Part shown: positions 1-6,413 of the stretch, in pieces
Layout of the letters: each line of letters starts with the position of its first letter
Numbering within the stretch: the stretch's first letter is position 1
Origin: an uncultured Clostridia bacterium
GTDB lineage: Bacteria > Bacillota > Clostridia > Oscillospirales > Ruminococcaceae
Direction of reading: 5' to 3'
Length of the DNA: 44,908 bases
NCBI GenBank assembly: GCA_947626755.1
Contig: CANQTP010000017.1
Coordinates: forward strand, 1-44,908
Made by a program: the position numbers and the translations under genes
Notes under the pieces: model-generated
Seen by the model: the letters and a program-made list of their open reading frames with translations, nothing else
Told to the model about the DNA's origin: nothing
Database searches by the model: none

Positions 1-97
1 TGACAATTTGAAAACTTTATCCCGGCAAAACTGCGTTATTACTTGTTTTTCGGTGTTTTGCTCAGGGCTATTATAATTATAAAAAGGAGAATGATAT

Positions 98-622
98 ATG
101 TCTGAAATTAAAATTGATCTTAATATTCCCGATGAGGAACGGGAAGCGGAGATCCGCCGAAGCAGACAGCTTTGTTTTAAACTTGGAAATACCATGCCTA
201 TGACCGAGGAATATTCTGCGCTTATCAACGAGCTTTTCGGAAATAATATCGGCGAAAATTCAAATATAGATGCTCCGCTTTATATCCACACTGCAAAGGA
301 TATTAAGATCGGGAAAAATGTTACCGTACTTAACGGTTTTAAATGTATGTCTATGGGCGGGATAAGCATAGGGGATAATGTGAGCATTTCTTTTAACTGC
401 ACTATCGTTACAAATAATCACGATCTTAAAGATAAAAATATACTTATTTGCAAGCCCGTAATTATAAAAAATAATGTCTGGATAGGTGCAAATGTTACGA
501 TACTTCCGGGAGTTACAATAGGGGAAAATTCCGTGATCGGGGCGGGCGCTGTTGTTACAAAGGATATTCCGTGCAATTGCGTTGCCGTGGGAAGTCCCGC
601 AAAACCAATAAAAAACATATGA
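98..622 (+). CDS. Sugar O-acetyltransferase (LacA/Maa/NodL type)
   Basis: Probable cytosolic acetyl-CoA-dependent O-acetyltransferase acting on a sugar (174 aa). The C-terminal two thirds is a left-handed beta-helix made of imperfect hexapeptide repeats (IGKNVTV, IGDNVSI, IGANVTI, IGENSVIG). The TNNHDL stretch carries the His used as general base in the galactoside/maltose acetyltransferase family, and the end (AVGSPAKPIK) is typical of that family. The start is fixed by AAAAAGGAG about 7 bases upstream of ATG 98. It is slightly shorter than usual (about 180-200 aa) because the N-terminal helical Mac domain is compact. The physiological acceptor cannot be read from sequence; the neighbouring surface-protein genes do not settle it. 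Confidence 0.85.
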   Translation: MSEIKIDLNIPDEEREAEIRRSRQLCFKLGNTMPMTEEYSALINELFGNNIGENSNIDAPLYIHTAKDIKIGKNVTVLNGFKCMSMGGISIGDNVSISFNCTIVTNNHDLKDKNILICKPVIIKNNVWIGANVTILPGVTIGENSVIGAGAVVTKDIPCNCVAVGSPAKPIKNI

Positions 623-640
623 TATTATTTTTATGAACAT

Positions 641-675
641 TTTCCCCGATTTGACATAAAATAAAAGCGGGGAAA
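641..675 (+). terminator. Weak hairpin downstream of the acetyltransferase
   Basis: TTTCCCCG (641-648) pairs with CGGGGAAA (668-675) around a 19-base loop. Only a loose T-rich stretch follows (TTCTGCATTTCC), so termination is possible but not convincing. Confidence 0.35.
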
Positions 676-770
676 TTCTGCATTTCCATAATTTATTGCA
701 GCATATCTCACCGCAAATTCTATACCGTCAGATCATTGATTTTTCCCACGGCGGAAATTTCCCTTTTATA

Positions 771-1331
771 ATGAAGGGAAGTGATCTTATCAAACGTAAC
801 AAACAGGAAAATAAAAATAATATTCCGATACCGCTTATTATTTTAATAATTCTTTTAATATTGTTTTTAATAATTATCAGCATATTTTTTTCAAAGAAAA
901 TTATTTATTATAAATATGAACGGCAATTGCCTGCCGGTGTAAATCTTACTGTAGATCCGGATTCAAAATACAAAAATAATTCTCCTGAAAATTTTAATGA
1001 AGAACACGGCGTAGCTGTTTCCGGAATAAATGTAATGACGATCCGGGCGGACACCGAATATGTCAGCACGGATCTTTACAATCCTAAAGAAAATTACGGG
1101 TACTATTTCATGACATTTGAACTCAGGATCTGCACAAGCGAAACAGAGCAGGAAACGCTTTACACCTCAGGGCTTGTAGAACCGGGAAAACATATTTATA
1201 ATATAACGCTTTCACACTCGCTTGAAAAAGGCGTTTACAATGCTGTTTTACACATTCAGCCGTATCGTATGGACAGAGAAAAAACTCCTACCAATAATGC
1301 CGATATAAAATTCAGGCTTGTTGTTGAATAG
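771..1331 (+). CDS. Membrane-anchored protein of unknown function, uncertain start
   Basis: The product has a short basic N-terminus, one strongly hydrophobic segment (about 20 residues of I/L/F after IPIPLIILIILL) and a roughly 140-residue polar domain predicted outside the cell. That domain is beta-rich, with NVMTIRADTEYVSTDLYNP and a C-terminal NADIKFRLVVE. I do not recognise the family. ATG 771 is the only in-frame ATG before the membrane segment but has no ribosome site. A better-placed AAGGGA (774-779) precedes an in-frame ATC at 789, which would give a tidy IKRNKQENK start. Translation may therefore begin at a near-cognate codon, or the ATG was lost. The next gene encodes a secreted protein and is probably functionally linked. 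Confidence 0.6.
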   Translation: MKGSDLIKRNKQENKNNIPIPLIILIILLILFLIIISIFFSKKIIYYKYERQLPAGVNLTVDPDSKYKNNSPENFNEEHGVAVSGINVMTIRADTEYVSTDLYNPKENYGYYFMTFELRICTSETEQETLYTSGLVEPGKHIYNITLSHSLEKGVYNAVLHIQPYRMDREKTPTNNADIKFRLVVE

Positions 1332-1410
1332 TATATCCGATAACGGAATTTTAAGGGAATTTATAATTTAAATTTCAGATCTTAATTTTTAAAATTCGGG
1401 AGGGATCAAT

Positions 1411-1914
1411 TTGAAAAAAATATTTTTAAATATTTTTGCCGCTGCTTTTATTATTGCGGCGTCAGCTTTTCCGACTGCGGCAGAGGAAATTATTGATCAG
1501 GATTCTTTAAACAAAAACGGAAGCACTAATGTTTCATATAATGAGGAAGTATCTTATACCGTGGTAATCCCTGCAGATGTAACTTTTACCGATGCCGATG
1601 CGGAAAACGGATATTCTGTAGAAAGAGGGCTTTATGCTCAGGACGTCAGACTTGATTACGGATCGGAACTGAAAGTAAGCGTTGAAAGCCTTAACGGTTT
1701 TAAAATGACAAATAACAGCGGATATATAGACTACACTCTTTCCGCAAATACTACAGTTCTTCCCGTAGGAAGTCCTCAGGATATTCTCATTGTAGATGCA
1801 GGAAAAACATCAGGTTGGACACAGCTCACTTTTACCGCACAGTCGGACAGATCAAATGCAGTCTATGCAGGAACTTACAGCGATACACTAACATTTACAG
1901 CATATATAGAGTAA
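1411..1914 (+). CDS. Secreted beta-sandwich-like surface protein, function unknown
   Basis: 167 aa starting at TTG 1411, chosen because GGGAGGG lies 6-8 bases upstream and a clean signal peptide follows (MKKIFLN, then a hydrophobic run AAAFIIAASAF, likely cleavage near TAA-EE). The mature part is Thr/Ser/Tyr-rich with alternating hydrophobics (VSYTVVIPADVTF, YAGTYSDTLTFTAYIE). It resembles the small adhesin/WxL-like beta-sandwich proteins of Firmicutes, but no WxL motif, sortase signal or lipobox is seen. The similarity call is by pattern only. It lies 79 bases after the membrane-anchored gene on the same strand and ends at a strong terminator, so the two probably form one transcript. Confidence 0.7.
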   Translation: MKKIFLNIFAAAFIIAASAFPTAAEEIIDQDSLNKNGSTNVSYNEEVSYTVVIPADVTFTDADAENGYSVERGLYAQDVRLDYGSELKVSVESLNGFKMTNNSGYIDYTLSANTTVLPVGSPQDILIVDAGKTSGWTQLTFTAQSDRSNAVYAGTYSDTLTFTAYIE

Positions 1915-1920
1915 ATTTTT

Positions 1921-1957
1921 GCTCCCGCTCGGAAATTTTCCGAACGGGAGCATTTTT
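1921..1957. terminator. Bidirectional intrinsic terminator
   Basis: GCTCCCG (1921-1927) pairs with CGGGAGC (1945-1951), extended by an inner TCGG/CCGA; TTTTT follows on the plus strand. It sits between convergent genes (the secreted protein and dapB) and can serve both. Confidence 0.85.
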
Positions 1958-1970
1958 ATAATTATAAAAT

Positions 1971-2726
1971 TTATCTGTTAAGAAGTGAAGCCATGTCGTA
2001 AAGTCCTGCGGGACATTCGGAAAGATATACCGCCGCGTTTACCGAACCCACTGCAAAAACTTCCTTTGAAGCCGCCGAATGGGAAAGGGTAATTACCTCG
2101 TCCCGACCCGCAAATATAATTTCGTGTTCGCCGACTATCGTTCCGCCGCGGACGGAGTGAATACCTATCTCGTTTTTATCCCGCTTTTTCCGCTGGGAAT
2201 GTCTGTCGTAAATGTAATTGTATCTGTTGTCGAGAGTCTCGTTTATGGCATTTGCAAGCATTATCGCCGTGCCGCTGGGAGCGTCTATTTTCTGGTTGTG
2301 GTGTTTTTCAACTATTTCAATGTCGAACTGCCCGCCCAGAACTTCCGCAGCGGTCTTTGCAAGCTTGCAAAGCAGATTTATTCCAAGTGACATATTGAAT
2401 GTGAAGAATATGGGGATCTCTTCCGCCGCTTTTTTTATTGCAGCAATCTGTTCTTCGTTATAGCCTGTTGTGGCAATTACCGCCGCCGTTCCTGTGGAAA
2501 GGCAGTATTCAATCAGGCTGTCAAGGCAGGACGGGTGGGAATAGTCGATTATAACATCGGGCTTTTGGGGAAGTTCCTGCGGCTTTGAATATACAGTGAA
2601 AGTTTCCGCAGGTGCGGTGTTAAGGTCGATCCCCGAAATTACCGTGCAGTCGTCCCTGTCCTTTATGACCGAAGCGATGACTTTGCCCATTTTTCCGTTT
2701 GCTCCGCAGATAGTTACATTTACCAT
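1971..2726 (-). CDS. dapB: 4-hydroxy-tetrahydrodipicolinate reductase
   Basis: Reduces 4-hydroxy-tetrahydrodipicolinate to tetrahydrodipicolinate with NAD(P)H, the second step of the lysine/diaminopimelate branch in the cytosol. The 251-aa product has the N-terminal nucleotide-binding GANGKMGK (8-15), the cofactor-side ATTGY (85-89) and the substrate/catalytic block EKHHNQKIDAPSGTA, with the His pair at 142-143 and Lys146. Length is normal for the family. It lies 25 bases downstream of dapA on the same strand, so both are probably one transcript. No lysine riboswitch is visible in front of dapA, unlike asd further right. Confidence 0.96.
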   Translation of the reverse strand: MVNVTICGANGKMGKVIASVIKDRDDCTVISGIDLNTAPAETFTVYSKPQELPQKPDVIIDYSHPSCLDSLIEYCLSTGTAAVIATTGYNEEQIAAIKKAAEEIPIFFTFNMSLGINLLCKLAKTAAEVLGGQFDIEIVEKHHNQKIDAPSGTAIMLANAINETLDNRYNYIYDRHSQRKKRDKNEIGIHSVRGGTIVGEHEIIFAGRDEVITLSHSAASKEVFAVGSVNAAVYLSECPAGLYDMASLLNR

Positions 2727-2751
2727 TTTTTCATCATTCCATTCTAAAAAA

Positions 2752-3642
2752 TTACTTTATCAGACCGTATTCTTTCATAGTTGCGGCAAGTTTTTCTATC
2801 TTGCTCTGCTCCATTTTCAGAAGCGGCAGACGGCATTCTCCCGCTTTCCAGCCCATAAGGTTCATGGCTTCCTTTACGGGTATCGGGTTGACGTCCATAA
2901 ACAGGTCGCTTGCAAGTTTCAGATATTTTATCTGGAGTTTTGCCGCTTCGGCAAAATTGTTGTCAAGGCAGTATTTTGTTATCATATGTGTCTCTTTCGG
3001 CATAACATTTGAAAGTACGCTGATAACGCCTTTGCCGCCGAGTGACATTATAGGCACGATCTGATCGTCATTTCCGCTGTAAACGTCCATGCAATCTCCG
3101 CATTCTTCGATAACTTTGGCAATTGCTGAAATATTTCCGCTTGCTTCTTTAACTGCGGCAATGTTCTCGTGTCTGCAAAGTTCCTTGTATGTATCAAGGG
3201 AAATGTTAACGCCTGTCCGTGAAGGAACATTGTACAGTATTGCGGGAATGTGTATACTGTCGGCAATTGCTGTGAAATGCGCCGCAAGTCCCCGCTGGGA
3301 AGTTTTGTTGTAATACGGAGTAACGAGAAGAACAGCGTCTGCGCCCAGTTTTTCGGCTTCTTTGGAAAGTTCAACGGCATATCTTGTGTCGTTGCTTCCC
3401 GTTCCTGCAATAACAGGAACGCGTTTATTCACTCTTTCAACGCAATAGCGGATACATTCAACGTGTTCCTCATCGGTCATTGTGGAAGATTCGCCCGTGG
3501 TCCCGCAAACGATAATGGCGTCGGTCTGATTTTCGATCTGGTTGTCGATGATCCTGCCGAATTCATCATAATTTATAGAGCCGTCGGCGTTCATAGGAGT
3601 GATTATCGCAACTCCCGCACCGGTAAAAATAGTTTTTTTCAT
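2752..3642 (-). CDS. dapA: 4-hydroxy-tetrahydrodipicolinate synthase
   Basis: Condenses pyruvate with aspartate-4-semialdehyde, the first committed step to diaminopimelate and lysine. The 296-aa TIM-barrel protein carries the GTTGES loop (48-52), Tyr137 in ILYNVPSRTG and the Schiff-base Lys165 in AAVKEASGN. The start is set by GAAAGGA about 8 bases upstream of ATG. It is transcribed divergently from the dinJ-yafQ pair, and the roughly 100-base spacer carries a clear promoter only for the opposite strand. Its substrate is made by asd, encoded 1.1 kb to the right. Confidence 0.97.
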   Translation of the reverse strand: MKKTIFTGAGVAIITPMNADGSINYDEFGRIIDNQIENQTDAIIVCGTTGESSTMTDEEHVECIRYCVERVNKRVPVIAGTGSNDTRYAVELSKEAEKLGADAVLLVTPYYNKTSQRGLAAHFTAIADSIHIPAILYNVPSRTGVNISLDTYKELCRHENIAAVKEASGNISAIAKVIEECGDCMDVYSGNDDQIVPIMSLGGKGVISVLSNVMPKETHMITKYCLDNNFAEAAKLQIKYLKLASDLFMDVNPIPVKEAMNLMGWKAGECRLPLLKMEQSKIEKLAATMKEYGLIK

Positions 3643-3687
3643 AGCAATTTTCCTTTCATAATTCTAAATATTTTTGATTGCAAATGC

Positions 3688-3716
3688 TTGACATTGTAAA
3701 CTAAAAGACGTATAAT
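3688..3716 (+). promoter_or_regulatory. Consensus sigma-A promoter of the dinJ-yafQ pair
   Basis: TTGACA (3688-3693), a 17-base spacer and TATAAT (3711-3716): both boxes perfect. The pair starts 31 bases downstream. I found no obvious long palindromic operator over it. Confidence 0.88.
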
Positions 3717-3747
3717 AAAAACATAAGCTCATAAAGGAGATGTTAAA

Positions 3748-4023
3748 GTGTCAACTGTTCCTACACAGATACGGATAGATTCGGAAACCAAGCAGAAAGC
3801 GTCTGAACTTTTCAACACTCTCGGGCTTGATATGTCCGGCGCGGTGAATTTGTTTCTTCATCAGTGCATTCTTCATAACGGGCTGCCTTTCGCGGTGGAG
3901 ATACCGACTTACAGCGAAAAGACTCTTGCGGCTATGGAAGAAGCCCGCCGTATATCCTCCGACCCTGACATTAAAGGATATACTACTATGGAAGAACTTA
4001 AAGCCGCTCTGCTTGAAAATTGA
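3748..4023 (+). CDS. dinJ: Type II antitoxin, RelB/DinJ family
   Basis: 91-aa antitoxin expected to bind and neutralise the YafQ-type RNase encoded next and to repress the operon. The N-terminal ribbon-helix-helix is clear (STVPTQIRIDSETKQKASELFNTLGLDMSGAVNLFL), followed by the family's LPFAVEIP block and an acidic toxin-wrapping tail. It uses GTG at 3748, supported by AAAGGAG 7 bases upstream. Its stop overlaps the toxin ATG by one base (TGATG), implying coupled translation. A perfect-consensus promoter suggests high expression unless autorepressed. Confidence 0.92.
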   Translation: MSTVPTQIRIDSETKQKASELFNTLGLDMSGAVNLFLHQCILHNGLPFAVEIPTYSEKTLAAMEEARRISSDPDIKGYTTMEELKAALLEN

Positions 4024-4301
4024 TGTATACCGTTAAATTCACATCGGCTTATAAGAAAGGTTACAGGCTGATGATAAAGCGCGGATTTGATGTTTCTCTT
4101 CTTGATAATGTTGTTGATATGCTTCGTCAGGGAAAGCAGCTTGAAGAAAAATACAATGATCATGCGCTTCACGGAAAGCAAAAAGGGTTCAGGGAGTGTC
4201 ATATTGCGCCTGACTGGCTGCTTGTGTATATGCCTGAAAACAAGACCTTGACACTTACCCTTATTGACACCGGAACACATTCCGATATTTTTAATATGTG
4301 A
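4023..4301 (+). CDS. yafQ: Type II toxin, YafQ-like ribosome-dependent mRNA endonuclease
   Basis: 92-aa RelE-superfamily toxin. Residues matching the YafQ active site are present: His47/His50 in DHALHG, His60 and Asp64 in CHIAPDWLLVY, His86 and Phe90 in GTHSDIF. It is therefore likely an active mRNase that cuts in the ribosome A site, held in check by the upstream DinJ. ATG 4023 is preferred over the in-frame TTG at 4020 because of the TGATG overlap with the antitoxin stop. Length is normal and no frame damage is visible. A terminator follows directly, so this is a self-contained two-gene module inserted between dapA and the asd operon. Confidence 0.92.
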   Translation: MYTVKFTSAYKKGYRLMIKRGFDVSLLDNVVDMLRQGKQLEEKYNDHALHGKQKGFRECHIAPDWLLVYMPENKTLTLTLIDTGTHSDIFNM

Positions 4302-4305
4302 CTGT

Positions 4306-4334
4306 AAGTCTCCGTTATTCGGAGACTTTTCTTT
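4306..4334 (+). terminator. Intrinsic terminator after yafQ
   Basis: AAGTCTCCG (4306-4314) pairs with CGGAGACTT (4320-4328) around TTATT; TTCTTTT follows. The site lies between convergent genes. Confidence 0.85.
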
Positions 4335-4787
4335 TCAGAATTTTATATTGAAAGTTATCCAATCTTCGTCGCGAACACCGCCGAGTCTGTCATAAAATGC
4401 AAGTGACGGTTCGTTCCATTTAAGGCATTTCCATTCTATTTTTCCGCATTGGAAATTTTTCGCGATCTTTTTAAGTTCCGCAAAAAATTGTGTGCCGATG
4501 CCTTTTCCCCGCTCTTCGGGGATTATATAAAAATCTTCAAGATACAAGACCTTTTTCCCCGAAAATGTGGAAATTTTATAGAAATAATAGGAAGCAATGC
4601 CGATAATTTTCCCGTCTTTTTCAGCGCAAAGAACGTTCAGCGAATGTTCCTCAAAAATAAGTTTGCGGAACATTTCAGCCGTGATATTGCAAAGCTCCGA
4701 AAGATGTTCGTATTCCGCCAGTTCTTTTGTAAGCTCAACAATGCGGGGAACGTCTTTTTCTTCCGTCTGACGGATCACAATGTCCAT
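4335..4787 (-). CDS. GNAT-family N-acetyltransferase
   Basis: 150-aa cytosolic GNAT protein. Visible are the beta1 start (MDIVIRQTEEKDVPRIVEL), the acetyl-CoA pyrophosphate loop EERGKGIGTQFF (Q/R-x-x-G-x-G/A type) and the late WNEPSLAFYDRLGGV block shared with diamine/thialysine N-acetyltransferases. Its ATG overlaps the asd stop by one base (TGATG), so it is translated with asd and falls under the same lysine riboswitch. The thialysine/diamine resemblance plus lysine control makes an amine or amino-acid substrate plausible. That is inference from family and context only. Confidence 0.85.
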   Translation of the reverse strand: MDIVIRQTEEKDVPRIVELTKELAEYEHLSELCNITAEMFRKLIFEEHSLNVLCAEKDGKIIGIASYYFYKISTFSGKKVLYLEDFYIIPEERGKGIGTQFFAELKKIAKNFQCGKIEWKCLKWNEPSLAFYDRLGGVRDEDWITFNIKF

Positions 4788-5869
4788 CAGTCAAAATATC
4801 CTTTCGCTGCAAGAAGTTCCGCCATAAGAACAGCGCCGCCTGCCGCACCTCTCAGGGTGTTGTGTGAAAGGCAGACAAACTTGTAGTCATACTGGGTATC
4901 TTCGCGGAGACGTCCGATAGAAACAGCCATGCCGTTTTCGAGCATTCTGTCAAGCTTTGCCTGCGGACGGTTATCCTCCTCAAAGTAGTGGAGGAACTGT
5001 TTCGGCGCGGAGGGAAGCTGTAGTTCCTGCGGAACGCCGCTGAAATTCTTCCACGCTTCTATCATCTGTTCCTTGGTGGGCTTTTTCTTGAATGAAGCGA
5101 AAACCGCCGCGGTGTGTCCGTCCGAAACGGGAACTCTCAGGCACTGTGCGGTAATTGACGGTTCGGAAGCGTTGACTATCTTGTTTCCTTCAATGTGTCC
5201 CCAGATCTTCAAAGGCTCCTGCTCGGACTTTTCCTCTTCGCCGCCTATGTAGGGGATAACGTTGTCTACAATTTCGGGCATTGTGTCAAAAGTCTTGCCT
5301 GCGCCGCTTATCGCCTGATATGTGCAGACGAGAGCCTTTTCCACGCCGAATTCCGCCATCAGCGGGTGAAGTGCGGGAACGTAGCTTTGCAGTGAACAGT
5401 TGGATTTTACCGCGATGAAGCCGCGCTTTGTGCCGAGACGCTCGCGCTGTGCTTTTATAATTTCAATATGATCGGGATTGATCTCGGGAACTACCATAGG
5501 AACATCGGGAGTTCCCCTGTGAGCGGAATTGTTTGAGACAACGGGACATTCCGCCTTTGCGTAGCGTTCTTCCAGAGCCTTTATCTCGTCTTTTTTCATG
5601 TCCACCGCGCAGAAAACAAAGTCTACCATGGAAGCGATCTTGTCAATATCGGCAGTTGCGTCCATAACGATCATATCCTTGATGTTTGCGGGAATAGGGG
5701 AGGTCATAGCCCATTTTGCGCCTACTGCGTCCTCATAACGCTTTCCCGCACTTCTGGGGGAAGCGGCAACTGCCGCTACATTGAACCAAGGGTGATTTTC
5801 CAGAAGCAGGGAGAACCTCTGTCCTACCATGCCTGTTGCGCCGATAATTCCTACGTTGAACTTTTTCAT
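4787..5869 (-). CDS. asd: Aspartate-semialdehyde dehydrogenase (archaeal/fungal type)
   Basis: NADPH-dependent conversion of aspartyl phosphate to aspartate-semialdehyde, the branch-point precursor of lysine, threonine and methionine. The 360-aa protein has the Rossmann motif GIIGATGMVGQRF (8-19), the catalytic Cys158 in VKSNCSLQ and QAISGAG/GHTAAVF blocks that identify the archaeal/fungal class rather than the usual bacterial one. The frame stays open upstream to 5974, but the start is ATG 5869: AAAGGAG lies 7-13 bases in front, and the longer form would read through the riboswitch terminator. It is coupled to the GNAT gene and preceded by a lysine riboswitch. Confidence 0.95.
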   Translation of the reverse strand: MKKFNVGIIGATGMVGQRFSLLLENHPWFNVAAVAASPRSAGKRYEDAVGAKWAMTSPIPANIKDMIVMDATADIDKIASMVDFVFCAVDMKKDEIKALEERYAKAECPVVSNNSAHRGTPDVPMVVPEINPDHIEIIKAQRERLGTKRGFIAVKSNCSLQSYVPALHPLMAEFGVEKALVCTYQAISGAGKTFDTMPEIVDNVIPYIGGEEEKSEQEPLKIWGHIEGNKIVNASEPSITAQCLRVPVSDGHTAAVFASFKKKPTKEQMIEAWKNFSGVPQELQLPSAPKQFLHYFEEDNRPQAKLDRMLENGMAVSIGRLREDTQYDYKFVCLSHNTLRGAAGGAVLMAELLAAKGYFD

Positions 5870-5892
5870 AACTTTTGCTCCTTTAACAGATA

Positions 5893-5921
5893 ATAAAAAA
5901 ATCGGTTTTTTACGACCGATA
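5893..5921 (-). terminator. Riboswitch-controlled terminator of asd
   Basis: On the minus strand ATCGGT (5920-5915) pairs with ACCGAT (5906-5901), followed by a run of Ts down to about 5893 and then the asd ribosome site. The 5' arm (TATCGG) is complementary to CCGATA of the riboswitch P1 strand, which gives a plausible antiterminator. Confidence 0.8.
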
Positions 5922-5955
5922 ATCATGTTATATAACAGAAATACTGACATTAAAT

Positions 5956-6127
5956 GTCGATAGCACTCCATCATATAAGAATGATGACAATCCCATACCT
6001 GTTCGGCATAGGATCAGGGAAACGTCAGCCGCGGCGTTTTCCTTCGGCAGTATTGCCTTTCCCGAACCATGCAAGCGGCTTGGCAGCCTTTGGGACGGTA
6101 CTTATCTTTACTGCGCCTCTATCGGGG
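5956..6127 (-). ncRNA. Lysine riboswitch (L-box) upstream of asd
   Basis: Read on the minus strand, the 170-base leader holds the L-box landmarks in order: a P1 5' strand CGATAG followed by AGGCGC, AAGATAAGTA, CAAAGGCTGCCAAG, GAAAGGCAATACTGCCGAAGG, GGCTGACG, GGGATTGTCA and the closing P1 strand GTGCTATCG. These match the conserved core of the class known from lysC leaders. It is followed by an intrinsic terminator, so lysine binding should stop transcription before asd. Open frames covering this leader on both strands are not genes. Confidence 0.92.
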
Positions 6128-6138
6128 TTGATACATAT

Positions 6139-6167
6139 ATTATATACGCTTGCGGGACGTTTGTCAA
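6139..6167 (-). promoter_or_regulatory. Sigma-A promoter of the lysine riboswitch-asd transcript
   Basis: Minus strand TTGACA (6167-6162), a 17-base spacer, TATAAT (6144-6139). The transcript would start close to the first riboswitch stem. Confidence 0.9.
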
Positions 6168-6205
6168 TACTTTTTAAAAAATATCTGCCACAATATAAAG
6201 TTGAG

Positions 6206-6413
6206 GCAGGCTGAGCCTGCACCCATGCAGGCAAAGTTTTGTGACTTTATGTCTAAATATACCGTGCATGAAGCGAAGTGTAATCTGCAAACAAAAATTT
6301 TCCCGTCCATATGGACGGGAATTTTGTTTGTAGATTACGCTTTACTTTACCTCACGGCAGGTACATACGGTTTCAAGCAAAATAATGCCTGAAAGGGTGC
6401 AGGCTCAGCCTGC
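6206..6413. repeat. Palindromic interspersed repeat (MITE-like), full-length copy
   Basis: The ends are 19-base inverted repeats: GCAGGCTGAGCCTGCACCC (6206-6224) and its reverse complement (6395-6413). Pairing continues inward imperfectly (CAGGCA, TTTTG, GTAATCT/AGATTAC) to a perfect centre, CCCGTCCATATGGACGGG. The whole 208 bases could fold into one long hairpin. Partial copies occur at 18199, 18955 and 33946. No coding sequence is apparent inside. The right end overlaps the 3' end of trpA. Confidence 0.85.
6288..6330 (-). terminator. Probable trp operon terminator inside the palindrome
   Basis: CCCGTCC pairs with GGACGGG around ATAT. On the minus strand the stem is followed by AAAATTTTTG, giving a T run; A/T-rich arms extend the pairing. 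It lies about 75 bases after the trpA stop and 120 bases before the asd promoter. Confidence 0.7.

Noticed and set aside
736-772. TTGATT and TATAAT as a promoter for the membrane-anchored gene
   Set aside because: The spacing is 25 bases, too long for sigma-A, and TATAAT overlaps the ATG.
5870-5974. N-terminal extension of Asd by 35 residues
   Set aside because: The extension lies in the riboswitch terminator; AAAGGAG marks ATG 5869.
5954-6234. Overlapping open frames of 60-90 codons on both strands upstream of asd
   Set aside because: They cover the lysine riboswitch and its promoter; neither has a ribosome site or family resemblance.
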